From SMWN01 sp965221455 (GTDB lineage Bacteria; Pseudomonadota; Gammaproteobacteria; Eutrophobiales; Eutrophobiaceae), in assembly GCA_965221455.1 (NCBI GenBank), contig OZ244890.1:1674001-1738000 (forward strand): 64,000 nucleotides of DNA, given 5' to 3'. This document shows positions 10,032 to 19,608 of the stretch, one piece after another. Below the pieces are notes generated by a model. The model did no database searches. It saw nothing but the letters and a program-made list of their open reading frames with translations, and was not told the DNA's origin. Numbering within the stretch: position 1 is the stretch's first letter; each line of letters begins with the position of its first letter. Made by a program: the position numbers and the translations under genes.

Positions 10032-11648
10032 TTGATCGTTACAGCGAATCTCACCATGCAATTCGGATCCAAACCTTTATTTGAGAATGTTTCAGTCAAA
10101 TTTGGTAAAGGCCATCGTTATGGATTGATTGGTGCCAATGGCTGTGGCAAATCAACCCTGATGAAAGTTTTTGGTGGTGAGCAAGAACCCGGTTCGGGTA
10201 ATTTCTCTACCGCCCCCAATGCACGCATTGGTCAATTGCGGCAGGATCAATTTGCATTTGAGGAATATACGATTCTGGATACCGTCATCATGGGTCATGC
10301 TGAGCTTTGGGTCGTCAAGGAAGAGCGCGAACGTATTTATGCGCTGGAAAACATGAGCGAGGATGAAGGCATGAGAGTCGCTGAGCTGGAGGCTGAATTT
10401 GGGGAAATGGACGGCTATAGCGCTGAATCCCGCGCTGGAGAAATTCTGCTCGGTGTTGGTATTCCTGTTGAACAACATGCAGGTCTGATGAATGCAATCG
10501 CACCTGGTTGGAAACTGCGTGTTTTGTTGGCGCAAGCACTCTTTTCTGATCCCGATATTTTGTTATTGGACGAGCCGACCAATAACCTGGATATCAATAC
10601 CATCCGATGGTTGGAAAATATCATTAACGAACGCAAAAGCACCATGATAATTATTTCCCATGATCGCCATTTTTTGAACAGTGTTTGTACACATATCGCG
10701 GATATTGATTATGGCGAAGTCAAGGTTTACCCCGGCAATTATGATGATTACATGATTGCATCGACCCAGGTAAGAGAGAGGATGTTATTGAGTAATGCCA
10801 AAAAGAAAGCGGAAATAGCGGAGTTGCAAACCTTCGTGAGCCGGTTTTCGGCCAACGCATCAAAGGCAAAGCAGGCGACATCGCGTGCCAGAAGGATAGA
10901 GAAAATTGAATTGGAAGATATCAAGCCTTCCAGTCGTGTGAGTCCCTTTATTCGATTTGAGCAGAACAAAAAGCTATATCGTCTGGCGTTGGAAGTGGAA
11001 GGGCTGGGTAAAAGTTTTGATCAGGTTCCTCTTTTCAGCGATCTGGATTTGCATATTGAAGTCGGTGAACGTGTCGCGATTATCGGTCCAAATGGTATTG
11101 GTAAAACAACATTACTGAATTGTTTAATGGGTGAAACGCAAGCTGACAGTGGCCAGATTAAATGGTCTGAAAATGCCGCCATTGGATATTTCGCTCAGGA
11201 ACATGGTAGTGAATTTGAAAAAGATATGAGCTTGTTCGATTGGATGCAACAATGGGGAAAACCAACTGATGATGAACAGGTCATTCGCGGCATACTGGGT
11301 CGTTTACTATTTTCCGGTGACGAGGGCAAAAAGTCTGTCAAGGTAATTTCCGGTGGAGAGGAAGCCCGTTTGCTGTTCGGCAAACTCATGCTGCAAACCC
11401 CAAACATTTTGCTAATGGATGAGCCCACGAATCATTTGGATATGGAGTCTATTGAAGCCCTTAATCTTGCCCTGGATAATTATGCAGGTACATCAATTTT
11501 TGTCAGTCATGATCGCGAGTTTGTGTCATCTTTAGCCACACGTATTATTGAATTAACAGTTGCAGGCGTGGTTAATTTCAGCGGTGGTTATGATGCATAT
11601 CTGCATAGCCAGGGAATCGAATTAAATAAACAAGAAGCTGTGCAGTAA
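10032..11648 (+). CDS. ybiT: ABC-F ATPase, YbiT type
   Basis: Soluble ABC-F protein with two ATP-binding domains; ABC-F proteins act on ribosomes to resolve stalled translation. About 538 aa. TTG 10032 is chosen because it aligns exactly with the start of E. coli YbiT (then I-V-T-A-N-L-T-M-Q-F-G) and follows GGTGGA at 7 nt; an in-frame ATG at 9942 would add 30 residues. Walker A motifs G-A-N-G-C-G-K-S-T and G-P-N-G-I-G-K-T-T, Walker B L-L-L-D-E-P-T-N-N-L-D and L-M-D-E-P-T-N-H-L-D, and a charged interdomain linker rich in Ala/Lys/Arg (about residues 245-300). The second signature reads S-G-G-E-E-A. Confidence 0.93.
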   Translation: MIVTANLTMQFGSKPLFENVSVKFGKGHRYGLIGANGCGKSTLMKVFGGEQEPGSGNFSTAPNARIGQLRQDQFAFEEYTILDTVIMGHAELWVVKEERERIYALENMSEDEGMRVAELEAEFGEMDGYSAESRAGEILLGVGIPVEQHAGLMNAIAPGWKLRVLLAQALFSDPDILLLDEPTNNLDINTIRWLENIINERKSTMIIISHDRHFLNSVCTHIADIDYGEVKVYPGNYDDYMIASTQVRERMLLSNAKKKAEIAELQTFVSRFSANASKAKQATSRARRIEKIELEDIKPSSRVSPFIRFEQNKKLYRLALEVEGLGKSFDQVPLFSDLDLHIEVGERVAIIGPNGIGKTTLLNCLMGETQADSGQIKWSENAAIGYFAQEHGSEFEKDMSLFDWMQQWGKPTDDEQVIRGILGRLLFSGDEGKKSVKVISGGEEARLLFGKLMLQTPNILLMDEPTNHLDMESIEALNLALDNYAGTSIFVSHDREFVSSLATRIIELTVAGVVNFSGGYDAYLHSQGIELNKQEAVQ

Positions 11649-11890
11649 AATATTATTCGGGCGTTGGCTCTCACGTCATGCCTCCATTTCTATCCAGCAC
11701 CTGTGTTTGTCGGGTTTATACTTAACATATTTTTCTGATAGTTTTTCGGTCGAGCGACTTTTTCTTTGGGCCTGGTGTTGTCCCTGCCAGGATCTGCAAG
11801 CGTCTTGAAGTCAGGCAAGCCAGAGAGTTTATCGACAAACACATCAGCGACCCTGCCCACCTGGACGGCAAGGATTCTCAAGATACAGTT

Positions 11891-12763
11891 TTAGTTAAAT
11901 GCCCATCCCGCGAAAGGTTCTATTTCGTCGCGGTTTACAATAATCAGTTGATACTTGTCGGGATTCAATGAATGGTTTGCCGTGGTATCGACCGATAACT
12001 GTTGTAGTAAATAGCCGATCAATGCGCGTCTGATTTTAATTTCAATCAAATCATTTTCAGCACCGTAATCAATTAACAGGCTGTTCCGATTTGCATCGTC
12101 CAGGTTCGGGTGTGGGGTCAATTGCAGGTTAAGGATTTCCACCCAATCGTCATCGTATTGAGCACTGGATTCAGCAGGCTCATCCTGACAGTGCGCATTT
12201 TCAAATCGTGACAGGACAAAATCCCTGAAATCAAAAGTGTTTTCGTTGTAGGCACGGACGTGCCAACGAAAGCCTGTATTGACTAACGCATGTGGTTCTA
12301 TCACTCTATTGTTATGCGTGCTGTTTTTTGAAAGTGAATGGTAACTAACCTGTAGTTTCTTACGGTTGTGTATGGCGCGTGTGATCTGTGCGAGCACGGC
12401 CTTATCCGGTAATCGATTCGGCAGAGACAGGCCATCGACAGGAATACCAAAGACATCACTATCCAGATCCGGGGCGGCGTTGACAGTAAGATTAGTCTCG
12501 ATCATGGGCAGGACGGTCGCTGGAGACAGATCTGCAAAAACTTCGTTGAAAATGGGTGTGGGTACAAATCCGAACACACTGTGTTTGTAGTGCAGGTTAT
12601 CAGGGGCAATGTCACTATAGAATTTTAGATCTTTCGTGGCCGCTGCGTCCGATAATCCAAATGTTTTGGCAAGCTTACTGCGGGTGACGACACCCGTGTA
12701 ATAGGCCATTAATTCAATATATTGTAACCGTTGACGATTCGCCCGTTTTATTTCGTTTAGCAT
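11891..12763 (-). CDS. WYL-domain transcriptional regulator
   Basis: 290 aa. N-terminal winged helix-turn-helix (residues ~5-60: R-S-K-L-A-K-T-F-G-L-S-D-A-A-A-T-K-D-L), then a WYL domain (about 140-215) ending R-W-H-V-R-A-Y and F-V-L-S-R-F, and a C-terminal extension (WCX-like). The layout matches BrxR/CapW-like ligand-sensing repressors, many of which control defence genes; no defence operon is adjacent here. Divergent from recA with about 220 bp between, so it could act on the recA promoter region, but that is speculative. Confidence 0.85.
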   Translation of the reverse strand: MLNEIKRANRQRLQYIELMAYYTGVVTRSKLAKTFGLSDAAATKDLKFYSDIAPDNLHYKHSVFGFVPTPIFNEVFADLSPATVLPMIETNLTVNAAPDLDSDVFGIPVDGLSLPNRLPDKAVLAQITRAIHNRKKLQVSYHSLSKNSTHNNRVIEPHALVNTGFRWHVRAYNENTFDFRDFVLSRFENAHCQDEPAESSAQYDDDWVEILNLQLTPHPNLDDANRNSLLIDYGAENDLIEIKIRRALIGYLLQQLSVDTTANHSLNPDKYQLIIVNRDEIEPFAGWAFN

Positions 12764-12879
12764 GTTATTTGTCAGTACCCTATGTGCAAAGTATCAAGCC
12801 CATAATCACTATACTAAATCTCGCGAGGTCTATATATAATTTATGACATAGTATAAAATATTAATATCAATAAATTATA

Positions 12880-12908
12880 TTGACATAATTAAATATATTG
12901 TCTATAGT
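12880..12908 (+). promoter_or_regulatory. Sigma-70-type promoter of recA
   Basis: TTGACA (12880-12885), a 17-bp spacer and TATAGT (12903-12908), in an AT-rich region 78 bp before the recA start. No CTG-N10-CAG LexA operator was seen between the WYL gene and recA. Confidence 0.75.
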
Positions 12909-12985
12909 TTCAATCAAGTCAGCCATTCCGAAGAATGGCAAGCAAACCCAAGTACAAACTTTTAGCGTATGAATGGAGAATGAAG

Positions 12986-14053
12986 ATGGCTATAGCAGCG
13001 GTGAAAGACAGCAAAAAACAAGCACTATCAGTGGCACTGGGTCAGATTGAAAAGCAGTTTGGCAAAGGTGCTGTTATGCGTATGGGCGATATCGGTGTGA
13101 CACATGATATTGAGGCGGTATCCTCCGGTTCTCTCGGCCTGGATATTGCGTTAGGTGTCGGTGGATTTCCTCGGGGTCGGGTTATAGAAATTTATGGACC
13201 GGAGTCCTCAGGGAAAACCACGTTGTCATTACATGTCGCTGCCGAAATTCAAAAGCTCGGCGGCTCGGCGGCGTTTGTTGATGCCGAGCATGCCCTGGAT
13301 CCGGTGTATGCAGGCAAGCTGGGTGTACAGATTGATGATTTACTGGTCTCGCAGCCGGATACGGGTGAACAAGCGTTGGAAATTACCGATATGCTGGTAC
13401 GCTCGGGCGCAGTCGATGTGATCATCATAGATTCTGTGGCGGCCCTGACACCGAAAGCTGAAATTGAGGGTGACATGGGTGCGAGCCACATGGGTTTGCA
13501 GGCACGACTGATGTCGCAGGCACTGCGTAAATTAACAGCAAATATTAAACGCTCGAATACCATGGTGATCTTCATTAATCAGATCCGTATGAAGATCGGC
13601 GTTATGTTCGGTAACCCGGAAACGACGACGGGTGGTAATGCACTTAAATTTTATGCATCGGTGCGACTGGATATTAGACGTATTGGTGCACTCAAGAAAG
13701 GTGATGAAATCATTGGTAATGAAACACGCGTAAAAGTGGTTAAAAATAAAGTCTCTCCTCCTTTCAAGGAAACGATTTTCGATATTCTTTATGGCGAAGG
13801 TATCTCCAGAGAGGGTGAAATTATCGCGCTTGGTGTGCAACATGAACTGATTGAGAAAGCCGGTGCCTGGTATAGCTATAAAGGTGAGCGCATTGGCCAG
13901 GGTAAGGACAATGCCAGGCTCTTTCTAAAGGAGAATCCCGCTATTGCCGATGAGATCGAGACGGGTATTCGTAAGCGCGTGATGCCTGATGTTGATGTTG
14001 CGATTTCGGGTGCCGACGAGAAGGCGGCAGTGCCGGAGGAGGCAGAAGTTTGA
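12986..14053 (+). CDS. recA: RecA recombinase
   Basis: ATP-dependent strand-exchange protein of homologous recombination and the SOS co-protease. 355 aa from ATG 12986, chosen for GGAG at 7-nt spacing and for the family N-terminus (M-A-I, then A-L-G-Q-I-E-K-Q-F-G-K-G); an ATG at 12935 would add 17 unlikely residues. Walker A G-P-E-S-S-G-K-T-T, Walker B V-I-I-I-D-S-V-A-A-L, DNA-binding loop L2 with G-N-P-E-T-T-T-G-G-N-A-L-K-F-Y, and an acidic C-terminal tail. Followed by recX, with only 14 bp from the recA stop to the chosen recX start. Confidence 0.98.
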   Translation: MAIAAVKDSKKQALSVALGQIEKQFGKGAVMRMGDIGVTHDIEAVSSGSLGLDIALGVGGFPRGRVIEIYGPESSGKTTLSLHVAAEIQKLGGSAAFVDAEHALDPVYAGKLGVQIDDLLVSQPDTGEQALEITDMLVRSGAVDVIIIDSVAALTPKAEIEGDMGASHMGLQARLMSQALRKLTANIKRSNTMVIFINQIRMKIGVMFGNPETTTGGNALKFYASVRLDIRRIGALKKGDEIIGNETRVKVVKNKVSPPFKETIFDILYGEGISREGEIIALGVQHELIEKAGAWYSYKGERIGQGKDNARLFLKENPAIADEIETGIRKRVMPDVDVAISGADEKAAVPEEAEV

Positions 14054-14067
14054 GCCAGGAGATTGCA

Positions 14068-14502
14068 GTGATTCGCGATCAGGCGATGCGCTTGCTGTCA
14101 ACGCGGGAGCATGGCTTCAGTGAGCTGCAACGTAAGCTGAATAAAAAATATAATCGCCATGATGAAGTTCTGGCAGTTATCAAACAGCTTCAGGTTGAAG
14201 ATTGGCAGAGTGATGATCGTTTTACTGAGGCCTATGTTCGCAGTCGTCAGCAACGAGGGTTTGGACCGGTTCGGATTCGACAAGAACTCCGTCAAAGAAG
14301 TATTGGTGATGAACGGATTTCCTCACATCTTCGGGCAAATGACGTGCAATGGGATGAACGAGCGCGTCAGGCCCGCGAAAAAAAATATGGTGAACTTGTC
14401 CCCAAAAGTTATTCGGAGAAAATGAAACAATCCCGATTTTTGCAATATCTCGGTTTTACCAACGAGCAGATCAAACAAGCATTTGGAACGGTCGAAGATT
14501 AA
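14068..14502 (+). CDS. recX: Regulatory protein RecX
   Basis: Binds RecA filaments and limits their activity. 144 aa from GTG 14068, chosen for GGAG at 6-nt spacing; a TTG at 14050 overlapping the recA stop is the alternative. Three-helix-repeat character with A-M-R-L-L-S-T-R-E-H-G-F-S-E-L near the start and R-G-F-G-P-V-R-I-R-Q-E-L in the middle, both family hallmarks. Directly downstream of recA and 9 bp before alaS, the classic gammaproteobacterial order. Confidence 0.93.
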   Translation: MIRDQAMRLLSTREHGFSELQRKLNKKYNRHDEVLAVIKQLQVEDWQSDDRFTEAYVRSRQQRGFGPVRIRQELRQRSIGDERISSHLRANDVQWDERARQAREKKYGELVPKSYSEKMKQSRFLQYLGFTNEQIKQAFGTVED

Positions 14503-14511
14503 AAAATAATA

Positions 14512-17214
14512 ATGAAAAAAAGTAGTGCCGAGATACGCCAGGCCTTTCTCGATTATTTCCATGAGAGAGACCATGAAATCGTGGTGAGTAGCCCCTTGGT
14601 CCCGGAAAATGATCCGACCTTGTTATTTACCAATGCCGGAATGGTGCAATTCAAGGATGTTTTCCTTGGTCTGGACAAACGTCCATACACCAGGGCGGTG
14701 AGTGCGCAACGTTGCGTTCGTGCGGGAGGCAAACATAACGATCTTGAAAATGTTGGATACACAGCACGTCATCATACTTTTTTTGAGATGTTGGGAAACT
14801 TCAGTTTTGGTGATTATTTCAAGCGTGAAGCTATTACCTATGCCTGGGATTTTTTGACCAGAGAGTTAAGCATTTCGGAGTCGAAACTTTGGATAACCGT
14901 TTTTGAAAATGATGATGAGGCTGCGGATATTTGGTTGCATGAGATAGGCATTGCAAAAGATCGATTGAGTCGTTGTGGTGAAAAAGATAACTTCTGGCAG
15001 ATGGGGGATACAGGTCCCTGCGGACCTTGCACGGAAATATTTTTTGATCATGGCGAGAATATTCCCGGCGGACCTCCTGGCAGTCCCGACCAGGAGGGTG
15101 ATCGCTATGTCGAGATCTGGAATCTTGTTTTTACTCAATACAATCGTGATGCCCAGGGGAAATTAAATCCGCTACCGTCACCTTCGGTTGATACCGGTAT
15201 GGGTCTGGAACGTATTACTGCTGTGGTTCAAGATAAACATAATAATTATGATATTGATCTTTTTGAACCACTGATAGCATCTATCAAAGACCTGTTTAGA
15301 AGTACAGGGGGAGTTGGTCGCCTAAATGTTCGCACCTGTTCACGCGGCGATTCAGTTAAAGATTTTGATGAAGAGGCATTAAAGGCTATGGAAGTTGCGG
15401 CGCGAGCGATTGCGGATCATATTCGTTCCTGTGCGTTTCTAGTTGCAGACGGTGTGTTACCGTCCAACGAGGGTCGTGGTTATGTATTGCGTCGAATCAT
15501 TCGACGTGCTGTCAGACATGGAAGCAAATTTTTCTCCACAGAACCGTTCTTTTATGAACTGGTACGACCTTTGAGCGAATTAATGGGCGATGCTTACCCG
15601 GAACTGAACGAGAATTGTGAACATATCAGCCAGGTGCTTCTGCAAGAGGAGGAACGATTCGCCGAGACTCTGGAACAGGGGTTAAGATACTGTGAACGGG
15701 TCATGGATGGTGTGCAGGGTTCCATGATTGCGGGAGAAGACGTATTTAAACTCTATGATACCTACGGGTTTCCTGCTGATCTAACGGCAGACATGGGACG
15801 CGAACGTGGTTTAACGGTGGATTATGATGGCTTTGAAAAAGCCATGGAACAACAACGAGCTCGTGCGCGTGCCGCCGGTAAATTCGATGCTGATATGTCC
15901 GCACTACCGGAGATAGATTTACAAACAGAGTTCAATGGCTATGACATTCTGTCGCGGGAATCGATCCATGCAGCAACTGTGAGTGCTTTATATCGTGACG
16001 GCAAATCAGTTGAGCTATTGAAGGCTGGAGAGTCAGGCGGTGTGATACTCGACACAACACCTTTTTATGCCGAGTCAGGCGGTCAGGTGGGTGATACAGG
16101 AAGGTTGTCCACTGCTGATGCTCTGTTTGATGTCAGCGATACACAGAAACGGGGAACAGCCTTCGTACACCTGGGAGCCTTGCAAGTCGGAACATTAAAA
16201 GTCGGACAATCAGTGCACTGTAGTATTGATCAAGGTCGGCGCATAAATATTATGCGTAATCACTCGGCAACGCATTTAATACACGCTGCGTTGAGAAAAG
16301 TACTGGGTAAGAATGTGACCCAGAAAGGTTCTCTCGTCAGTGCAGAAAGGCTGCGTTTTGATTTTTCACATAATGAGTCAGTGAGCAAAAAGCAATGTGT
16401 TCAGATTGAGGCATTAGTGAATCAACACATCCTTGAAAACCAGACAACAGAAGTCAATATCATGTCGCTTGAGCATGCTAAAAAATCCGGTGCCATGTCA
16501 CTTTTTGGTGAGAAATATGGCGCATCAGTTCGGGTGCTTAAAATAGGTGGGGAATTCTCGATAGAGTTATGTGGAGGCACACACGTGAGTCGTGCCGGAG
16601 ATATCGGCTTGATGAAGATTATTTCCGAGTCGGGTGTGGCGGCAGGTGTCCGCCGAATCGAGGCAGTCACCGGTGAAGGTTCGCTCGATTGGGTTAATGA
16701 GAGTGAACAAAAGTTAAATGACATGACGCGATTACTGAAAGCAGATCGTGCGTCTGTTGTGTCACGTCTGGAACAACAACTTGAAGAAACACGCGACCTT
16801 GAAAAAACGCTGCTGGAGTTGCAGGCAAAACAGGCGATTAATATGGGTCGTGATATGGCGGCAGAGGCGGAGGACATCAGAGGTATTAAAGTTCTTGCCA
16901 GAAGGATGGGAAGTGTGGATTTGAATATGCTCAGAAACACGGTAGATCAACTCAAGAATAAGTTAGGCACAGCGGTCCTGGTTTTAGCGTCCACACAGGG
17001 TGATAAGGTGAGTTTGATAGCGGGTGTAACCAAAGATACTACTGGCAGTATAAAGGCCGGAGAGTTGGTTAATTTTGTCGCACAGAAAGTTGGAGGAAAA
17101 GGCGGAGGGCGTCCGGATCTGGCACAGGCCGGGGGCAATAATCCGGCCGAACTTGACTCGGCACTCGCGAGTGTTTCAGATTGGGTGCGAGACAAGCTCG
17201 AAACGCAGGACTGA
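14512..17214 (+). CDS. alaS: Alanyl-tRNA synthetase
   Basis: Class II synthetase that charges tRNA-Ala and edits mischarged Ser/Gly. 900 aa versus ~876 in E. coli. N-terminal catalytic domain (motif 1 region F-T-N-A-G-M-V-Q-F-K; R-Q-R-C-V-R-like S-A-Q-R-C-V-R), editing domain with the zinc ligands H-S-A-T-H (about residue 584) and C-G-G-T-H (about 686), and C-terminal DHHA1/C-Ala domain with the glycine-rich G-G-K-G-G-G-R-P-D-L-A-Q-A-G-G. Translated just downstream of recX, probably in one operon. Confidence 0.98.
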   Translation: MKKSSAEIRQAFLDYFHERDHEIVVSSPLVPENDPTLLFTNAGMVQFKDVFLGLDKRPYTRAVSAQRCVRAGGKHNDLENVGYTARHHTFFEMLGNFSFGDYFKREAITYAWDFLTRELSISESKLWITVFENDDEAADIWLHEIGIAKDRLSRCGEKDNFWQMGDTGPCGPCTEIFFDHGENIPGGPPGSPDQEGDRYVEIWNLVFTQYNRDAQGKLNPLPSPSVDTGMGLERITAVVQDKHNNYDIDLFEPLIASIKDLFRSTGGVGRLNVRTCSRGDSVKDFDEEALKAMEVAARAIADHIRSCAFLVADGVLPSNEGRGYVLRRIIRRAVRHGSKFFSTEPFFYELVRPLSELMGDAYPELNENCEHISQVLLQEEERFAETLEQGLRYCERVMDGVQGSMIAGEDVFKLYDTYGFPADLTADMGRERGLTVDYDGFEKAMEQQRARARAAGKFDADMSALPEIDLQTEFNGYDILSRESIHAATVSALYRDGKSVELLKAGESGGVILDTTPFYAESGGQVGDTGRLSTADALFDVSDTQKRGTAFVHLGALQVGTLKVGQSVHCSIDQGRRINIMRNHSATHLIHAALRKVLGKNVTQKGSLVSAERLRFDFSHNESVSKKQCVQIEALVNQHILENQTTEVNIMSLEHAKKSGAMSLFGEKYGASVRVLKIGGEFSIELCGGTHVSRAGDIGLMKIISESGVAAGVRRIEAVTGEGSLDWVNESEQKLNDMTRLLKADRASVVSRLEQQLEETRDLEKTLLELQAKQAINMGRDMAAEAEDIRGIKVLARRMGSVDLNMLRNTVDQLKNKLGTAVLVLASTQGDKVSLIAGVTKDTTGSIKAGELVNFVAQKVGGKGGGRPDLAQAGGNNPAELDSALASVSDWVRDKLETQD

Positions 17215-17376
17215 TTCAAACAAGACTATGGGTTAAGACAAAAGTATTTTGATTTTCAAGGATGATCCAAAGAGACAGGATTCCCCGATCCTGCCATTTC
17301 CGCTAGAATCCCTGCCTCTCCAAATACCTCACAATCTACCCCATATGAGGTATACTTCAAGACGGTTAGGGAAGAT

Positions 17377-18645
17377 ATGGCGTTATTAGTACAAAAATTT
17401 GGTGGAACCTCAGTGGGCGGTGTTGGACGCATACAGGCTGTGGCCGAGAAGGTCGTGGCAGCGCGGTCTGATGGACATGATGTGGTGGTAGTGGTTTCTG
17501 CCATGAGCGGTGAAACAAACCGGTTGCTTGGTTTGGCGCATGAAATATCAGGACAGCCAAGCCTGCGAGAAATGGATGTGTTGCTGTCCACCGGTGAGCA
17601 GGTGACTATCGCATTGTTGAGTATGGCACTTGAGGCGCGGAATTGCCGGGCGCGATCTTTTACCGGTGCCCAGGTTCGTATACGTACTGACAGTGTGCAC
17701 AATAAAGCAAAAATTATTGATATTGATACCGTTAGAGTGAAAAGAACTCTTGAGGCGGGAGAGGTTGTTGTTATCGCGGGCTTTCAAGGCGTTGATGAGT
17801 ATGGAAGTATAACCACTCTCGGTAGAGGAGGATCTGATATCACCGCCGTGGCTATGGCTACAGCACTGCAAGCGGATGAATGTCATATTTTTACAGACGT
17901 AGATGGTGTTTACACGGCTGATCCCCGCGTTGAACCGGAAGCCCGGCGACTGCATTTCATCACCTATGAAGAGATGCTGGAGATGGCGAGTTTAGGTTCC
18001 AAAGTGTTGCAGATACGTTCCGTTGAATTTGCCAGAAAGTATAATGTGGGACTTCGGGTGTTATCCTCGTTTGAGGAGGGAGAAGGAACGCTGATTGCAG
18101 CAGAGGACGAAAATATGGAACAAGCACTTATTTCAGGTATTGCACATAATAGGGATGAAGCAAAGTTAACGGTCGTCGGCGTGCCGGACCAACCCGGGAT
18201 TGCGTATCGCATTCTTGGTCCGATCGCAGACGCCAATATCGAAGTCGATATGATTGTGCAAAACGTTGGTATTGATAACACGACTGATTTTACTTTTACC
18301 GTGAATCGGAATGATTATCAAAAGGCACTGGATATTCTGAAGAAGATAGCCGGGGGACTGGATGCCGCTGATGTGATCGGTGATGCCAATATTGTAAAAA
18401 TTTCCGTAGTGGGTGTGGGCATGCGCTCACATGCGGGGATTGCCAGCAGGGCGTTCCATGCCCTTTCCAGGGAGGGCATCAATATCAGAATGATATCCAC
18501 TTCCGAAATAAAAGTATCTGTTGTTGTCGATGAGAAGTATCTGGAATTGGGGGTAAGAACTCTGCATTCAGAATTTAATCTGGGAGGTAGTGCCGATTTT
18601 GAGTCGGGCGGTATTGATCAGGATTTAGCCATAGAGATAGACTAG
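17377..18645 (+). CDS. lysC: Aspartate kinase
   Basis: Phosphorylates aspartate, the first step toward lysine, threonine and methionine. 422 aa; AGGGAAG precedes ATG 17377. Kinase domain with K-F-G-G-T-S-V (residues 7-13) and G-R-G-G-S-D-I-T-A-V-A (about 150-160), then two ACT domains (about 265-420) for feedback regulation. It is the short monofunctional type common in Pseudomonas-like bacteria. Same direction as alaS and csrA. Confidence 0.96.
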   Translation: MALLVQKFGGTSVGGVGRIQAVAEKVVAARSDGHDVVVVVSAMSGETNRLLGLAHEISGQPSLREMDVLLSTGEQVTIALLSMALEARNCRARSFTGAQVRIRTDSVHNKAKIIDIDTVRVKRTLEAGEVVVIAGFQGVDEYGSITTLGRGGSDITAVAMATALQADECHIFTDVDGVYTADPRVEPEARRLHFITYEEMLEMASLGSKVLQIRSVEFARKYNVGLRVLSSFEEGEGTLIAAEDENMEQALISGIAHNRDEAKLTVVGVPDQPGIAYRILGPIADANIEVDMIVQNVGIDNTTDFTFTVNRNDYQKALDILKKIAGGLDAADVIGDANIVKISVVGVGMRSHAGIASRAFHALSREGINIRMISTSEIKVSVVVDEKYLELGVRTLHSEFNLGGSADFESGGIDQDLAIEID

Positions 18646-18686
18646 AATCATGTAAGTCCAATAAGGAAGTTTGAGGAGATAAAGTA

Positions 18687-18878
18687 ATGTTGATATTAAC
18701 ACGCAGGGTAGGCGAATCATTAATGATTGGTGATGAGGTCACAGTCACTGTTCTCGGCATAAGGGGTAATCAGGTCCGCATTGGTGTCAACGCGCCCAAG
18801 GAAGTCGGTGTTCATCGTGAAGAAATTTATGATCGGATCCAGAACGAGCAGGACGATGGAGAGCGAGACGATGATTGA
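18687..18878 (+). CDS. csrA: Carbon storage regulator CsrA
   Basis: Homodimeric RNA-binding protein that blocks or stabilises translation of mRNAs with GGA motifs, and governs biofilm, motility and carbon flux. 63 aa, typical length: M-L-I-L-T-R-R-V-G-E-S at the start with the RNA-contacting Arg and G-V-N-A-P-K-E-V-G-V-H-R-E-E-I core. Strong ribosome-binding site (GAGGAG upstream of 18687). The C-terminus is acidic. The order lysC-csrA-tRNA-Ser is conserved in gammaproteobacteria. Confidence 0.97.
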   Translation: MLILTRRVGESLMIGDEVTVTVLGIRGNQVRIGVNAPKEVGVHREEIYDRIQNEQDDGERDDD

Positions 18879-18994
18879 TATAACTTTACACGCCGTTCGA
18901 TAGATAATTTTTATTTACTGTCATACGAGTGGTGGGTATGCTTGCCTGCCATCTTGATTATTCAGTAGTGGCCTTGGGTTAATAATGATTTTAC

Positions 18995-19086
18995 GGAGAG
19001 GTGGCCGAGCGGCTGAAGGCGCTCCCCTGCTAAGGGAGTATACGGTTTATCCCGTATCGAGGGTTCGAATCCCTCTCTCTCCGCCA
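18995..19086 (+). tRNA. tRNA-Ser (GCU)
   Basis: 92 nt with encoded CCA. Acceptor GGAGAGG pairs with the 3' CTCTCTCC; anticodon stem CTCCC/GGGAG holds the loop CTGCTAA (anticodon GCT); a long class II variable arm (ACGG...CCGT) and the GGTTCGAATCC T-arm are present. Confidence 0.97.
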
Positions 19087-19140
19087 TGTGACCGGATATG
19101 ACTGATACAAATAATTTATCCGCCGTACAAAAAAGCCATT

Positions 19141-19217
19141 GCGCCCGTAGCTCAGCTGGATAGAGTACCTGGCTACGAACCAGGGGGTCGGAGGTTCGAA
19201 TCCTTCCGGGCGCGCCA
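19141..19217 (+). tRNA. tRNA-Arg (ACG)
   Basis: 77 nt with encoded CCA. Acceptor GCGCCCG pairs with CGGGCGC; the anticodon stem encloses CTACGAA (anticodon ACG, normally modified to ICG); T-arm GGTTCGAATCC. It is the last housekeeping feature before the cassette array. Confidence 0.97.
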
Positions 19218-19319
19218 ATTTAAAAATGAGTTAAAAGTCTTTTATGTATCAACCCACCAGTTGCACTGGGAACTTGGACCCGTGATATAATGCGTTATCG
19301 GACAAAATGTAGTGGGTTT

Positions 19320-19427
19320 ATGGATGTAACTCTTGATATACGTTACAAGGATAAGAAGTTAGAACAACTGGCTGAAAATGGAAGAATAATAGTTGAGAGT
19401 GAGAAAACTGATTCATCTGGTTTGTAA
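19320..19427 (+). CDS. 35-aa cassette ORF, possible truncated HigB-type toxin
   Basis: First cassette-like gene. The N-terminus (M-D-V-T-L-D-I-R-Y-K-D-K-K-L-E-Q-L) resembles the first strand and helix of HigB/RelE-like toxins (x-K-D-K-x-L-E-K-L), but the ORF ends after 35 codons and lacks the catalytic half. It sits directly before an attC-like site. Either a remnant or an unrelated small cassette gene. Confidence 0.4.
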   Translation: MDVTLDIRYKDKKLEQLAENGRIIVESEKTDSSGL

Positions 19428-19428
19428 A

Positions 19429-19483
19429 CCTGACAAATCACTTCAGCGGACGGCTAACGCCGCTGCTGAGTTTGGTCGTTATG
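19429..19483 (+). repeat. attC-like site A
   Basis: CCTGACAA at the left, GTTATG at the right, with imperfect complementary arms (TTCAGCGG and CCGCTGCTGA) between. It lies directly after the 35-aa ORF, as expected for an integron cassette. Confidence 0.65.
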
Positions 19484-19608
19484 TGCAATGTAACCGCAGC
19501 ACTTGAAAAAGCGCAAAGAAACTCAATATGCTGTGTCTGAATACGTCAATTTACACAATTATGTTGTATTTTGGCTCATCCTTAACTCTAATTATTTGGT
19601 GAACAGAT

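Noticed and set aside
11690..11881. 63-codon minus frame between ybiT and the WYL gene
   Set aside because: No ribosome-binding site, no recognisable family, and it ends just before a real gene; treated as chance.
19030..19218. Minus-strand frame over the two tRNA genes (M-A-R-P-E-G-F-E-P-P-T)
   Set aside because: A well-known false ORF obtained by translating tRNA genes antisense.
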